In this document: piece by piece, positions 44,857 through 60,531 of the stretch | Position numbering within the stretch: position 1 is the stretch's first letter | Layout: each line of letters starts with the position of its first letter | Assembly (NCBI RefSeq): GCF_900660705.1 | Contig: NZ_LR215043.1 | Span: 434,001 to 498,000 of the forward strand | Direction of reading: 5' to 3' | Source: Mycoplasmopsis columbinasalis | GTDB taxonomy: Bacteria; Bacillota_I; Bacilli_A; Mycoplasmatales; Metamycoplasmataceae | DNA: 64,000 bases | Notes under the pieces: generated by a model | Databases searched by the model: none | What the model saw: only the letters and a program-made list of their open reading frames with translations | Told to the model about the DNA's origin: nothing | Translations under genes and position numbers: made by a program

Positions 44857-47367
44857 TTAAGCTCTTTTGCTACTTGCTAGTATTAAGTCAACTATTCTTT
44901 CTAATGTTTTTATTTCTTGATTTCTTATTTCGTTATCAAAATTTTCAATAGTACTATAACCTTCAAACGATTCGATATTAGAACCGTTCATTTTGACAAT
45001 TAGTGCTGTCATCGTTTTAATCTTTGTGTTATTATGAAAAAAGTTACCATTTTTAAATGCTTCAACATATAGATTGAAACTTTCAAGAAGATTTATTGTT
45101 TTTTGGGGAGCAATATCGTTTATATTTTTTATCTCAATAAATAAAGCGTGCTCAAGACAATCGCTGTTCTCGCCAATTACAAAATATGTATCAGGAAAAC
45201 CTTTTTTGACAGAAAAATCATCTGAACTTTCTAGATATTCAAATCCAAAACCACGATGTGGTTGATTAATTGATCAAAGTCCAACTGCCCTAGCTACCAC
45301 ATTTTTTCTTTCTAAGTTAGCTAAAAATTCAGCTATAAATGATACTTCTGATTTTGAATCCAAATAAACTTCTGTATGGTTATGTGCAGAATATGGGAAG
45401 AGTTCAGCAAGTTGTTTTTTAAGGGAAATTGTGTTTTTCGACTTGCCACTACCAGGTGTAGAAACACCATTATAATGACTTTCAATTATTTGGACAAACT
45501 CACTTGGAATATCATTAAAATGAATAACATAAGTATTTTTGCCAGTGTTTTGGTTCACCGATTTACAAAACTTGCCATACAAACTTGCAATGTCACTTAT
45601 GTATTTTTTGTAAATTGTGTATTCAAACATATCCTGGGTGAAAGAACGCAAATATATTTCTGCTCTTTCCTTTTCATCTTCAGTTTGTTTGGCTGTAGAC
45701 TTAAGTTTTTCATTGAGCCAATTTTTCATTTTGGCATATAAATTTTTCAAGAAATTCTCGCCTAATTTTTCGAAATACTTATTATATTGACGGCGCTTGT
45801 TGTTAATAAAAATTCTTAAATCAATTAAATTTTGAATTTTTGACATAATATATGTCACTTCTTGGCCAGTACCATCTTTTTTAAATTTTGATTCTTCACC
45901 AATTAAATACTTGTTCTCTTCATTCATATAGAAATTCATAAAAGTTATGTATTTGTCTTTAATGCTGTCGAAGTCAAGCTTGGTTGTCAATTTTTCTTGA
46001 TAATTAACCACATCAAATTCTTTTTTTAGTAAATCAAGATTAATTTTGCCATAAGGAATTGTAATGTTCTTCTTTTTGATATTTTCTTTTATTTTTCAAC
46101 TTATTAGACCTGTTGTGTTAGAAGTGATAACGTTTGAATAAATGAAATATTTATGAACTATGCTATTGTAAGAAAAGTCATATGAAGGCTTTGGGTTACG
46201 TTTTATTCTACCAATTGTTTGAATGTTAAGTGGTTCTGAAAACACTCTTCTTAGTTGTACAAGCATGCAAGCACGTGGAATATCTCAACCAGTTGCTGGT
46301 CCAACTTTAAACAAGATGACATCATAAGGAGAATTATTTTTTGAAAGTGATTGCAAAGTAACTTTTTCTCTTAAGTCTGAACTGGTTTTGTTTTCACTAA
46401 AATATTGTGCTTAAGTCAAGCCATGACTTTTAATGACTTTAATGTACTCAGCAATGTCTTTTTCCAATTCCTCATCAATTTTTTTCTCTTCTTCAACTTT
46501 TGATGATTTACTGTTTCTAATTTGAATTAGCATTGCTGGGTTAATTCCAAGTAAGCCAGGTTCTTTTTCTTGATTGCCGTATCTTTCTTTAATTTCTTTA
46601 AATTTCCGACAAGCCGCATCAAGCATCGCGATGTCATCGATATGTTTTACATCTTCGTCAAAACCTGGATTCGTTTCTTGTTCTTTTTTTAACAAAATTA
46701 AATTGTCGTCTGCTAAATCTGCTTCGCTAATTTCAACAATTTTACCTTGCTCTTTTGGAGTCGCAGTCATATGAATAGTGAAAGACGCCGCATTATGAAC
46801 TAAAGATTCAAAGTTTTGCGCATATTTACTATTGTTTCCACTATTTCCGCTACCCGTGCCGACGTGAGCTTCATCCCGAATATAAATTAATTCAGTTTCG
46901 TTGTCTCTTAGAATGGAATCGAGCATTCCCTCAAGATAACCCATTTCTGTATAAATTCTTCCCTTACCAAAGGATGATTTACCCACAATCATCACATCAC
47001 AGTCATTGTACATTAAGTTAAAACTACCATCTTTTGTACCCTGTTTGGCTGATGAAGGTGACTCCACATATTTAACCCTTAAGTTGATATCATTAGTGAA
47101 AGAATAACGATATTGATTTAGTTTGTTTTCGAGCTGTTTTGGAAGTTCTGCTGAAGATAAGGTTGCGAATAAAAAGAAAGGTCTTTTATCGTAATTGTGA
47201 TTTTCATAGGCACTAATGATTCTTTCAATCAATTTGGCAATCATAAAAGTTTTACCGCTGCCTGTAGGGGCTTTGAAAGTAACATGCTTAGTGTCTTCGT
47301 CTCTTCAGAATTCAAAAAGCTCATTGACAGCTCTCTCTTGAACTGTTGATAATTCGAAAGTACTCAT
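44857..47367 (-). pseudogene. Type III restriction endonuclease subunit Res, interrupted by TAA
   Basis: One frame of 837 codons from ATG 47367 to TAA 44857-44859, with a single internal TAA at 46411-46413. The N-terminal part has Walker A (APTGSGKT) and the DEAH box (RDEAHVGTG). After the stop the frame goes on with helicase motifs V-VI (KVGPATGWDIPRACMLVQLR, TIGRIKRNP) and a C-terminal nuclease-type PDTYFV...FIEIKN. The stop falls in GLT-stop-AQYF, where Trp (TGA/TGG) is likely in the intact protein. The truncated product (318 aa) would lack the nuclease. It lies 1 nt after mod1, as in Type III operons. Confidence 0.85.
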
Positions 47368-47368
47368 A

Positions 47369-49170
<1,802 letters not shown>

Positions 49171-49180
49171 TTTTTCTCCT

Positions 49181-49201
49181 GTTTATTGTTGAATTATAAA
49201 C
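49181..49201 (-). promoter_or_regulatory. mod1 promoter with GTTTAT-N9-ATAAAC inverted repeat
   Basis: Coding-strand GTTTATAAT contains the -10 TATAAT and is followed 9 nt later by the complement ATAAAC, directly before the AGGAG site. The same arrangement is found before mod2. Confidence 0.55.
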
Positions 49202-49236
49202 AAGAAGTAGCAATGACAAATTTGCATCAACAACTT

Positions 49237-51021
<1,785 letters not shown>

Positions 51022-51031
51022 TTTTCCTCCA

Positions 51032-51052
51032 GTTTATAGTTTTATTATAAAC
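51032..51052 (-). promoter_or_regulatory. mod2 promoter with GTTTAT-N9-ATAAAC inverted repeat
   Basis: Same layout as mod1: TATAAT at 51044-51049 within an inverted repeat with a 9-nt spacer, then CTGGAGG and ATG. Confidence 0.55.
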
Positions 51053-51150
51053 AATCACAACAAACATTCAGTTCTTGAAGATGAATAAACTTTCTTTATA
51101 TTGTTTTAGTGCTTTAGTTGTGAATAAATCAATTTTTTAAATAAATTTGT

Positions 51151-51250
51151 CTATTCTTCTAAAGTTTTAATTGATCTTAACTTGTTTAGAATTCTGCTGG
51201 TTTCAAGATCATTTAAGTCTCTCGTATCTTTATTATTAATAGGATATAAG
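51151..51250 (-). pseudogene. 3' remnant of a further mod gene
   Basis: The minus strand reads LETSRILNKLRSIKTLEE then TAG (51151-51153). This is the conserved Mod C-terminus (RILTKLRSLKALDN in mod2, RILSKLRSLKSF in mod3). Upstream about 28 further codons are open, then a stop; no Mod body is present. It looks like the scar of a deleted copy. Confidence 0.7.
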
Positions 51251-51363
51251 ACTTCGCGAAATTTATTTTTAGTTGAATTATTTATTGCTTTTCTTTAAAA
51301 TCGTCGTGATTATTGCGAACTAGTTATTCACAGATTTTGTTGAAAATTACAAAATTTTAAAAA

Positions 51364-53056
51364 TTAGTCTTTGTCATCCGCTTTTTCAGGTTGAATAAAA
51401 CTTTTTAACGACCTTAGTTTACTAAGAATTCTATCTACACTAATTGTTGTGTTAGTAACTCCAAAATCACCCAACATTTTCTTCACTACCACTACCAATT
51501 CATCAAGGTTTTGTTCGTCAGTTAAACCGACTTTGGTTTGTTCAACTCAATACACAGACAAGTTTGAATTAAATGCCATATTTTTATTTGTTCATTTAAA
51601 ATTTTCACCTTTAGTACCTACTCCGTGATTAATGCGAAACAGTCTTTCATAGGCGATTTTTGTGCCTATTTCATTGGCATTATTAGTTACCATTGTATAA
51701 GTTCGACTGCCTCCATCTTTTTGATTTAGTTCCAAAACCGCTTCAGCAGTGGCACAACTTCCAGCATAAAAGTCAAGCACTCTTGTTTTTCCAGTATCAA
51801 TCAGTTTGATTAAATATTCAATTAAACGCACACTTTTTGGTGTATCAAAGTTATTGCCCGCAATTATGCTATTCAAATGTTGTTTAGCTTCGCCGGTGTG
51901 GCCAACTAATTTATGTGGCAAAATTGAAAGTGAAATAACGTCAGCTACTTCACTTAAGTACCTTTTCATTCGTGGGCGATGATTTTGGTCGTCAGGTAAG
52001 TAAATACGATTATCAGCAATAAGTTCTTTCGTTTTTGTTTTGTTAAAGCGCCATCCTGAATTTTCTGGACACTTGTAAATTTTTCCGTTTCACTCTATGT
52101 CATAGGTGTTTTTGCCTTTCTTAGTTAAGTCTCCTAAACAATAACGTCCTCTGCCGTCGTTGTCATCATAAACATACATTGAGTTTTGCTTTTCGGTTCG
52201 TTCGAAACGGTTAAAGTTAGTTACTCAATTTCGATTTTTGAGGTAACACAAAATGTAATCGTGATTAACTGAAACAAACTTGTTGTTGTTCTTTGGCGAG
52301 TAATTTTTTTCTCAGATGAAATTAGCAACAAAGTTTTCTTCCCCAAAGATTTCGTCCATCAAAATTTTCAAATATGCTTGTTCGTTGTCATCAATTGAGA
52401 CAAAAATGACACCATTTAGATTTAAAAGTTGTTTAGCCAACACCAATCTTTCACGAAGCATATTGAGTCAACCATTGCGACTAAATTTATCACGATAGAC
52501 AAACTTATTGGCTTTGATATCTTCCTTGTCATCAGCAGCATTGTTGCCGTCTTTGGCAGAACTTTCGGTGTTGTAAGGAGGGTCGATATAGATGATGTCA
52601 TACCCCGGGTCCGAAGGATTTAATTCTTGTTCAATCAAAATTAAATTGTTTAAAGCATCATAGTTTTCGCCAATAATTAAATTATTGTTGGCTTTTTTGC
52701 TATCTAAACTAAACGAAAGCTTGTGATCTTTTCTTAGATATGAAATCGAGCCAACAGATGTTGTTGGCGCGATATCAAAAGTTAAGCCTACTTTAATCCT
52801 TTGAATCAGTAACTGATACACACTTTCAAGTATATATTCAGTCGCGTCCTTACTTTCAGCCGCTCAAGTCAAAATTGTTTTAACAAGTTCTTTTTGGTCT
52901 GAGTTAAGTATGTTTTTTGAAAACACATCAACTTGCTGTTGGTATTGGATTAAACGATCTGACAGCGAGTTTGTACTATTGTCTCTCTCTCTCTCTCTCT
53001 CTCTCGATTCCTATAGAATTAGCTTGGGAATTATTTAATTTATTTCCATTTTCCAT
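51364..53056 (-). CDS. Type III DNA methyltransferase Mod, copy 3 (phase OFF; different target domain)
   Basis: ATG 53056, 17 codons, then (GA)12. With n = 12 the next codons read CAA TAG and stop; n = 10 or 13 would give about 564 residues. DPPYNT is intact. Motif I reads DFYAGSCATAE, with Cys (codon 51754-51756) for the second Gly of GSG. The central target-recognition region (NWVTNFNRFERT to HRPRMKRY) is unlike mod1 and mod2. The N-terminal 100 bp of body are nearly identical to mod2. GAAAGGAC precedes ATG. Confidence 0.83.
52982..53005 (-). repeat. (GA)12 tract in mod3
   Basis: 12 units, 24 nt. 12 = 0 mod 3, an OFF length that ends in an immediate TAG. Confidence 0.92.
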
Positions 53057-53075
53057 TTTGTCCTTTCATTGTCCA

Positions 53076-53081
53076 ATTATA
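53076..53081 (-). promoter_or_regulatory. -10 box of mod3
   Basis: TATAAT on the minus strand 20 nt before the ATG, within TGTCTATAATTGGACA. It lacks the GTTTAT-N9-ATAAAC form seen in mod1 and mod2. Confidence 0.5.
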
Positions 53082-53221
53082 GACATAATAGCTTCCTTTG
53101 TGAAGGTTTGCCTGTGATTGTAGCAGTTTAAAAACTTTGTGAAAGCAGATAAATTCCCAAAAAATTCCTTTTTTCCTTGAAGCTAATGAGCATAGTGTTA
53201 AAAAGTGTGAATGGAGGGAAA

Positions 53222-53836
53222 ATGGTACTATATCGTTTAGGTGCAATAACTTGAAAAAATGGAAATACGATGATTTTTGAGTCGGGTGCAACTGGTTACC
53301 AAATCATTGTGCCTGATCCTGAGCGTTTTGAGACAAAAACCAAGATCCGTATGTATATTTATGAATATAAAACAGATTATTATCAAGCAGCTTATGGTTT
53401 CAAGGATTTTAAAGAACGAATTTTATTTGGCGATTTAGTTGCAATTCAAGGTATTGGTCCACGAGCGGCATTTCATCTACTAAACGGTGGTTGAGAAAAA
53501 ACAGTTGATTATATTGCTGCTGGTAATGTTGAAGCTCTTGCTAAAATCAACTATGTAAATAATCGTATCGCAAGACTAATTGTGACCGAATTGCAACGTA
53601 AATACCAGAAAAACTGGGGAAATAAATCCACTGAAAATGATGATAAAAAAGACCAAAAAACAACAACTAACCTTGTAGAAGTCAAGGAAACTTTAAAAAT
53701 GCTTGGTTTTAAACGCAACCAAATTGAAAATGTGATTGCAGAAATTCCGTACAACGCCGATGTAGATACGATGGTTGAAGACGCAATTAAGTTAATTTCA
53801 AAAAATTATGAACAAAGTGCTACTCAGACCCACTAA
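53222..53836 (+). CDS. ruvA: Holliday junction DNA helicase subunit RuvA
   Basis: 204 residues, two TGA-Trp. N-terminal OB-like domain, first helix-hairpin-helix IQGIGPRAAFHLL, second one degenerate (KINYVNNRIARLIVTEL lacks GIG), and a C-terminal domain that contacts RuvB. GAGGGAA precedes the ATG. Overlaps ruvB by 29 bp. Confidence 0.9.
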
Positions 53837-54770
53837 TTTTGAAGAATTTATTGGGCAACAAAAGTTAATAGTCACCCTTAAAACAATGATTTCAGGATCT
53901 TTGTTTCGGAAAGAACCCTTAGACCATATTTTGTTCTATGGACCTCCTGGTGTTGGTAAAACTTCGCTGGCAATGATAATTGCTAATGAATTACAAGCAA
54001 AAATTCACTTTTTGCAGGGAAATTTATTGGAGAAAAAAGCTGATATCTTAACAGTTTTTGCGGCAGTTGGTGAAGGCGACATTGTTTTTATTGACGAAAT
54101 TCACGGTATCAATAAAAGTGTTGAAGAACTAATTTATAACGCAATGGAAGATTTTAAAATCGATATGATAATTGGTCCAGAAGGCAATACAAAAGTCTTA
54201 CGGATGAATCTTAATCATTTCACTTTAATTGGAGCAACGACTAAACCAAATTTATTAAGTTTGCCACTCAAAGATAGATTTGGTTTAAAAGCTAAACTCG
54301 ATCAGTACAGTGTTGAAGATATCAAAACAATTCTTATTAATAATAGTAAGAGACTTAAAATCGATGTAGCAGGTGATGTTTTGGATTTAATTGCTCAATA
54401 TTCACAAAACACCCCTAGAATTGCCAATCATTTACTAAAACGTGTCTATGATTTTTCAATTGAGAAAGAAAGTGCAATTTTAACTAAGGCTTCGGTGCTT
54501 AAAACACTTAAGTACTTAGAAATTTATAAATACGGTTTGAATAAAGATCACATTGAATATTTAAAAACGCTGAAAGATGTTTTTGATGGTAAATATTCAT
54601 CAGTTGATGCAATTGCTTCAATTATGAATTTTAATAAGGAAAACTTAATTTATGATATAGAACCGCTCTTGCTGAATCATAAATTGATTGTCAAAAGCCC
54701 ACGAGGTAGGTCGATTACGTCAAAAGGGATAGATTATTTACTAAATGTTGAATTTGAAGACTTTACATAG
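53808..54770 (+). CDS. ruvB: Holliday junction DNA helicase subunit RuvB
   Basis: 320 residues with Walker A GPPGVGKTSLA, Walker B FIDEIHG, sensor I GATT, arginine-finger PLKDRFG and a winged-helix end. It drives branch migration with RuvA. No ruvC is adjacent, as usual in mycoplasmas. Confidence 0.94.
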   Translation: MNKVLLRPTNFEEFIGQQKLIVTLKTMISGSLFRKEPLDHILFYGPPGVGKTSLAMIIANELQAKIHFLQGNLLEKKADILTVFAAVGEGDIVFIDEIHGINKSVEELIYNAMEDFKIDMIIGPEGNTKVLRMNLNHFTLIGATTKPNLLSLPLKDRFGLKAKLDQYSVEDIKTILINNSKRLKIDVAGDVLDLIAQYSQNTPRIANHLLKRVYDFSIEKESAILTKASVLKTLKYLEIYKYGLNKDHIEYLKTLKDVFDGKYSSVDAIASIMNFNKENLIYDIEPLLLNHKLIVKSPRGRSITSKGIDYLLNVEFEDFT

Positions 54771-54778
54771 TTGAGAAA

Positions 54779-55681
54779 ATGAAAAAAAGCATATGAAGAG
54801 CATTTTGAACATTAACGGGGTTAGCATCTACAATCGCTTTAGTTTCAAGTGCAGTTGCATTTAATACTAAGAAAACAAAAATCGAAAAAATAGAAGATTT
54901 TAGTGATAAAAACTCAGATTTTTTAAACAATAATACCCAACATTCAGTCGCTTATAAAGTTAAAGTTAAAGGAGCTGTTGCGAGTGAACAAATTTTAATT
55001 TTTAAAGAACCAAAAACAATTGGTGATATTTTAGAAAAAGTGAAAGTTCAAGCAGATGCAGATTTAACAAAAATTAATTTTAAAAAACAAATAAAAAGTA
55101 ATTACTTGCTGGAAGTGCCTTTTAAAAAACAAACAAAAGTAAAAACTAAAATTGCAACAGCAGGTACTGCGAATGTACTTTTAAAGACAATAAATAAAAA
55201 GGTAAAAAACACTTATAAAACAAATGAAAATTCAATACCAAATTTAAAGGAGTTAAAAAATTCAACCAAAGAATCAAATAGCGCTACAAAACGCACAAGA
55301 AAAAATAATGAAAGTTCAACTAATGATAGGAATGAAAAATATGACGCTGATAAAAAGTCCGACAGCATATTGAAAAAAATTTCAAAAATCCAAAAAATTA
55401 ATTCAAAAGAGTTAACTAATGCGGTTAACAAACAAATAAATGAACGTTTTTTTGCATCATTACAAAATAAAGAAGAAAAACTTGCGAAAATTGCTTGAAA
55501 CGATATTAAATCAGTCAGAGATTTATTGAAAGTTGGTATTAACGCCAACTTAGCGAAGAAAATATATGAATTAAAGAAAATTAAAGGTAATAATGTCACT
55601 TGAGCAGATATTGATCAATTACGCGGAGTCGGTGAGAAGACTTTAGAAACTCTACAAAGCAAAATAAAATTGTCAAGATAG
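54779..55681 (+). CDS. ComEA-like membrane-anchored helix-hairpin-helix protein
   Basis: 300 residues through several TGA-Trp. An N-terminal membrane anchor (residues 5-28) is followed by KVKVKGAV, a SLBB-like segment, a long Lys/Asn/Ser-rich linker, and a C-terminal helix-hairpin-helix (TWADIDQLRGVGEKTLETL). This is the ComEA layout: an extracellular DNA receptor. It directly precedes and overlaps a ComEC-like gene, which supports it. The linker is far longer than in Bacillus ComEA. Confidence 0.8.
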
Positions 55682-57003
55682 AGTTCTTAGCGTTTTTATT
55701 GCCGCCTTTACTTTATGCCGGGTTTAAATTTCAAGAAATTTGCCCAATTACGTATACACTCACAGTTCTTTGTGTTTTTTTACTATTACTTAAAGACTTA
55801 AGAAATTTAATTTTAATTTGCTTAGCAATAGCTTTTTTGTTTATCTTTGTTTTTAAAACAGAACACGAATTAGAAAATGGCAAGTATTCAATTGAAGGTG
55901 TTATTCACAAAAGTGCTGACAAATATTTTTTGATTAACTATAACAATTTTAATGTGTTGGTATACAAAAGTCCTCGAGTAAGTTATGGTGACTTAAGGTA
56001 TGGGTCGTTAGTCAAAGCAGTAGGTAATTTAGAATCTTTTGATAGTGATCTTAACATTAAAAATTGAGTGCTTGAGAATAACATTAAGTACAAATTAAAT
56101 AATGCGACTGTGCTTTTTGAAGAAAAAATTCAAGAGAAAGCATTTAATTTGTTTCAGCCTGTTAGTAATGAAAATTTAAAGCATTACAACACATACTGAT
56201 ACAAAATTGTATTAGGAATGAATAACGAAAATAATGTAACGCAGAATAAAATAAGTCTTTTAGGATTAAATCATCTCTTTGTTGTGTCTGGCCTACACAT
56301 TGATTTATTTTTCTTTTGTTTGATATTAATAAATGATAAATATAGAAAAACCAAACGAGCAATTACTACTTTTTTAATATTAATGGTGTTTGTGTATTCA
56401 ATATTTTCGTTATCACCTATCCCAATGATTAAGGCCATATTATATAAATTAATAAAAGATAGCAAAATTGCAAAATACAATCGATTTAGTCAATTAGATT
56501 CAACAATTTTAGTTATTTTTCTAATGTTTTTGATTAATAAAAATTGATTGTTTAGTTATTCATTTTTATTAACGTTTGCTAATGGTTTTTTAATTGGTTA
56601 TTTTTACAAGAAATTAAAAATAAATTCTAAAGTATTGAAAACTATTAGCTTATCTTTGCTTTTGTTTCTTGCCAATCTATTTGTTAATGTTATTTTTACA
56701 AAACAAATAAATCTTCTTTCTCCACTTTATATTTTGCTTTTTAGTCCTATTATTGAAATAACTTATTTATTGTCATTTTTTGGGTTTTGGTCAGTAGAAT
56801 ACTTGAATTTTCTGTATTTTTGTCTTGATAAATTACTAGATTTGTGTTTACTCTTTTCAGTAACAATACCTATTAATTTAAATATCTATAACTTTAGTAT
56901 TTACTATTGAGTTACCGGTGTGATTGTTTTGTCGATAATTTTGCTGAATCTAAAGGATTATTGAAAACGAAATTTAAAAAAACAACCAAAAACTGCAAAT
57001 TAA
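55678..57003 (+). CDS. ComEC/Rec2-like DNA-uptake channel protein (start uncertain)
   Basis: About 440 residues with many helices. The signature is LNHLFVVSGLHIDLFF, matching the competence-domain HLxxVSGxH. The C-terminal beta-lactamase-like domain of full ComEC is missing. No ATG exists near the 5' end; candidates are ATA 55678, ATT 55669 or TTG 55699. I give ATA 55678 because it overlaps the preceding stop. ComEC forms the inner-membrane DNA channel in natural transformation. Confidence 0.75.
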
Positions 57004-57030
57004 AAGCAACGTAATGGTTGCTTTTTCAAT
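57004..57030 (+). terminator. Terminator between comEC-like gene and tdk
   Basis: AAAAGCAAC/GTTGCTTTT stem with flanking A and T runs; works for both convergent genes. Confidence 0.8.
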
Positions 57031-57042
57031 AAAATTCAAGTT

Positions 57043-57615
57043 TTACTTTTGTTTTTCTTGCTCACCTTGAATGTGACAAATTCTACATCTCGCTTCGTAT
57101 TCGGAATCACCAATTAAATTAAGTTCATTTGATTTTACTTTTCTAAATGAAAATCCAGCATTAGATTTGCATTTAACGCACACAGCTTTGAGCTTAGCGA
57201 TACTGTCAGCAATCGCCATTATTTCAGGCATAATCCCAAAAGGTCGCCTTAAAAAATCCGTGTCTAGCCCTGAACAAATAACTCGAACTCCTTGAGCGAT
57301 TAAATAATCAATGACATTAAGTAATTCAGCGTCTAAAAAATTGGCTTCGTCAATAGCCACTGCTTGATAGTGTTTGTCTCATAACTTCAAAATGTCCGCA
57401 GCTTTAGTAACTACATTTGCCTTAATTTGTGCCCCAGTGCGGCTGACAATATTGCTTTCGCTAAAACGATTGTCAATTTGAGGTTTGATTATTAATGTTT
57501 TGATTTCAGCAATGTCTAAAATTTTAATTCTTTTCAATAATTCAGCACTCTTGCCAGAAAACATAGGCCCAGTAATAACTTCTAAAAGACCATTAAATTT
57601 TTGTTTTAAATACAT
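57043..57615 (-). CDS. tdk: Thymidine kinase
   Basis: 190 residues, one TGA-Trp. Walker A GPMFSGKS, the lasso-loop region and zinc-type cysteines (CVKC and CRIC) of the type II family. It phosphorylates salvaged thymidine. Confidence 0.93.
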
Positions 57616-57647
57616 TTTTACTCCAAAAAATCAAAAATGAATTCAAT

Positions 57648-57682
57648 AAAAAAGCCCTTTGTTTCCACGCAGGACTTTTTCA
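57648..57682 (-). terminator. Terminator after pepA
   Basis: AAAAAG-CC/GG-CTTTTTT stem on the minus strand immediately beyond the pepA stop. Confidence 0.65.
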
Positions 57683-57692
57683 AGTTAATTAC

Positions 57693-59075
<1,383 letters not shown>

Positions 59076-59339
59076 ATTTTCCTTTCATTTTTGAAGTTTA
59101 AGAGTAATGTATTAAAAAATAATACTTATTTTACTTCATAATAATTCTTCAAACAGAAATTAGAAGCTAAAAATCACTTCCTTAAATAGTACATTTTTAC
59201 TTTTGCGTTATAGCTTAGGCTTATTAGTAAAAACTGTACAAACAAAGTTTTTTGAGCTAACAAAAATGCAGCCGCAGCAAATTATTGATAGATTATAAGG
59301 TACTAAAGTACAAGAAAATTAGCATATAATAAAAATATT

Positions 59340-59897
59340 ATGTCAAAGAAAAATATTATTGAAATTAAAATTGAAATTCCTAAAGGCTCAAAAATTAAAT
59401 ACGAATACGATAGAGCAGACGGTTTAATTCACGTTGATAGAATTCTTAGAGGAGATTTTGTTTATCCTGCTAATTATGGTTTCATTCCAAATGCGTTAGA
59501 TTGAGATGGGGATGAATTAGATGTTTTGCTTTATTCACAAGAAACATTTATTCCTGGAGTTGTTTTAAACGCAAGAATTATCGGTGCGATGAAAATGATT
59601 GATTCGGGTGAAACAGATACAAAATTAATTGCTGTACATGCTGACGATTATCGTTGCGACCACATTCAAGAACTTAAAGACTTACCAGAGCCATTTTTAT
59701 TTAATTTAGAAACATTCTTCAATAATTACAAAAACTGAAAGAAACCAAACTTAACTAAAGTTCAGGGTTTTGAAAACGTTGAGTGAGCATTACAAGAGTT
59801 AGCTGAATGTGAAGAATTGATGGAAAAATACGGCAAAATGCCTAAAAAAGAATTTGTTGTCAAGATGCAAAAAGAACATCCTGACAAATACGAATAG
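59340..59897 (+). CDS. ppa: Inorganic pyrophosphatase
   Basis: 185 residues with the family-I signature [10 protein letters not shown] (Trp by TGA). It hydrolyses pyrophosphate from biosynthetic reactions. TATAAT at 59325-59330 lies 9 nt before the ATG and there is no Shine-Dalgarno, so the mRNA may be leaderless. Confidence 0.95.
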
Positions 59898-59951
59898 ACT
59901 AGTAATTTAGAAAATAGTATTTGCTATTTTTTATTTTGTTAAAATAAATTT

Positions 59952-60446
59952 ATGTTTAAAAGCCCAATATGACAAAAATTTAAGGCAGGTTGAACCAAAG
60001 GTTACATTATTTATGCTTGTTTAATTTTTGCAATTTCTCTGGGGATCGGTTTAGCAATTTATTTTGTGAAACGCCCAGAAATTGTCCAAACAAACATTCC
60101 TGATGATCACACTGTGTTAGTAATTGACACCATCACAGGAACGTCAGTAAGCTATGTTACATTTTGATTTTTGGTTTTGTTGTTTACTTTTGAATTTGGT
60201 TTTACTTTCACAAAAAATAGCATCACCAGAAGAATTCAGCTTCTTCGCTTAAAAATTACAGACGAAAAAAATAAACCACACAGTTTTGAACAAAGTGTCA
60301 AACTTAAAACTATGGAAAAAGAGTTGAAAACATTAGAACACAAAAGAGATAATCCTCCTACCAAAAACAGAACGGTTATTTATTTCAACTTAATTATTGG
60401 CACCATTGTATTTGCTGTTAACTTAATTATTTCTTATGCACGTTAA
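59952..60446 (+). CDS. Three-helix membrane protein, unknown
   Basis: 164 residues. Helices near 21-40, 70-90 and 140-162; a charged coiled coil of Lys and Glu lies between the second and third. Three TGA-Trp. No family recognised. TAAAAT ends 6 nt before the ATG and there is no ribosome-binding site. The next gene starts 86 bp later. Confidence 0.7.
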
Positions 60447-60531
60447 TTGAGAAAAATTCCAAAATTAAATTTAATTTTGATAAATATTCTAAAATATAAA
60501 TACTTTAAAACAGTTGATGAAGGGAGTATTA

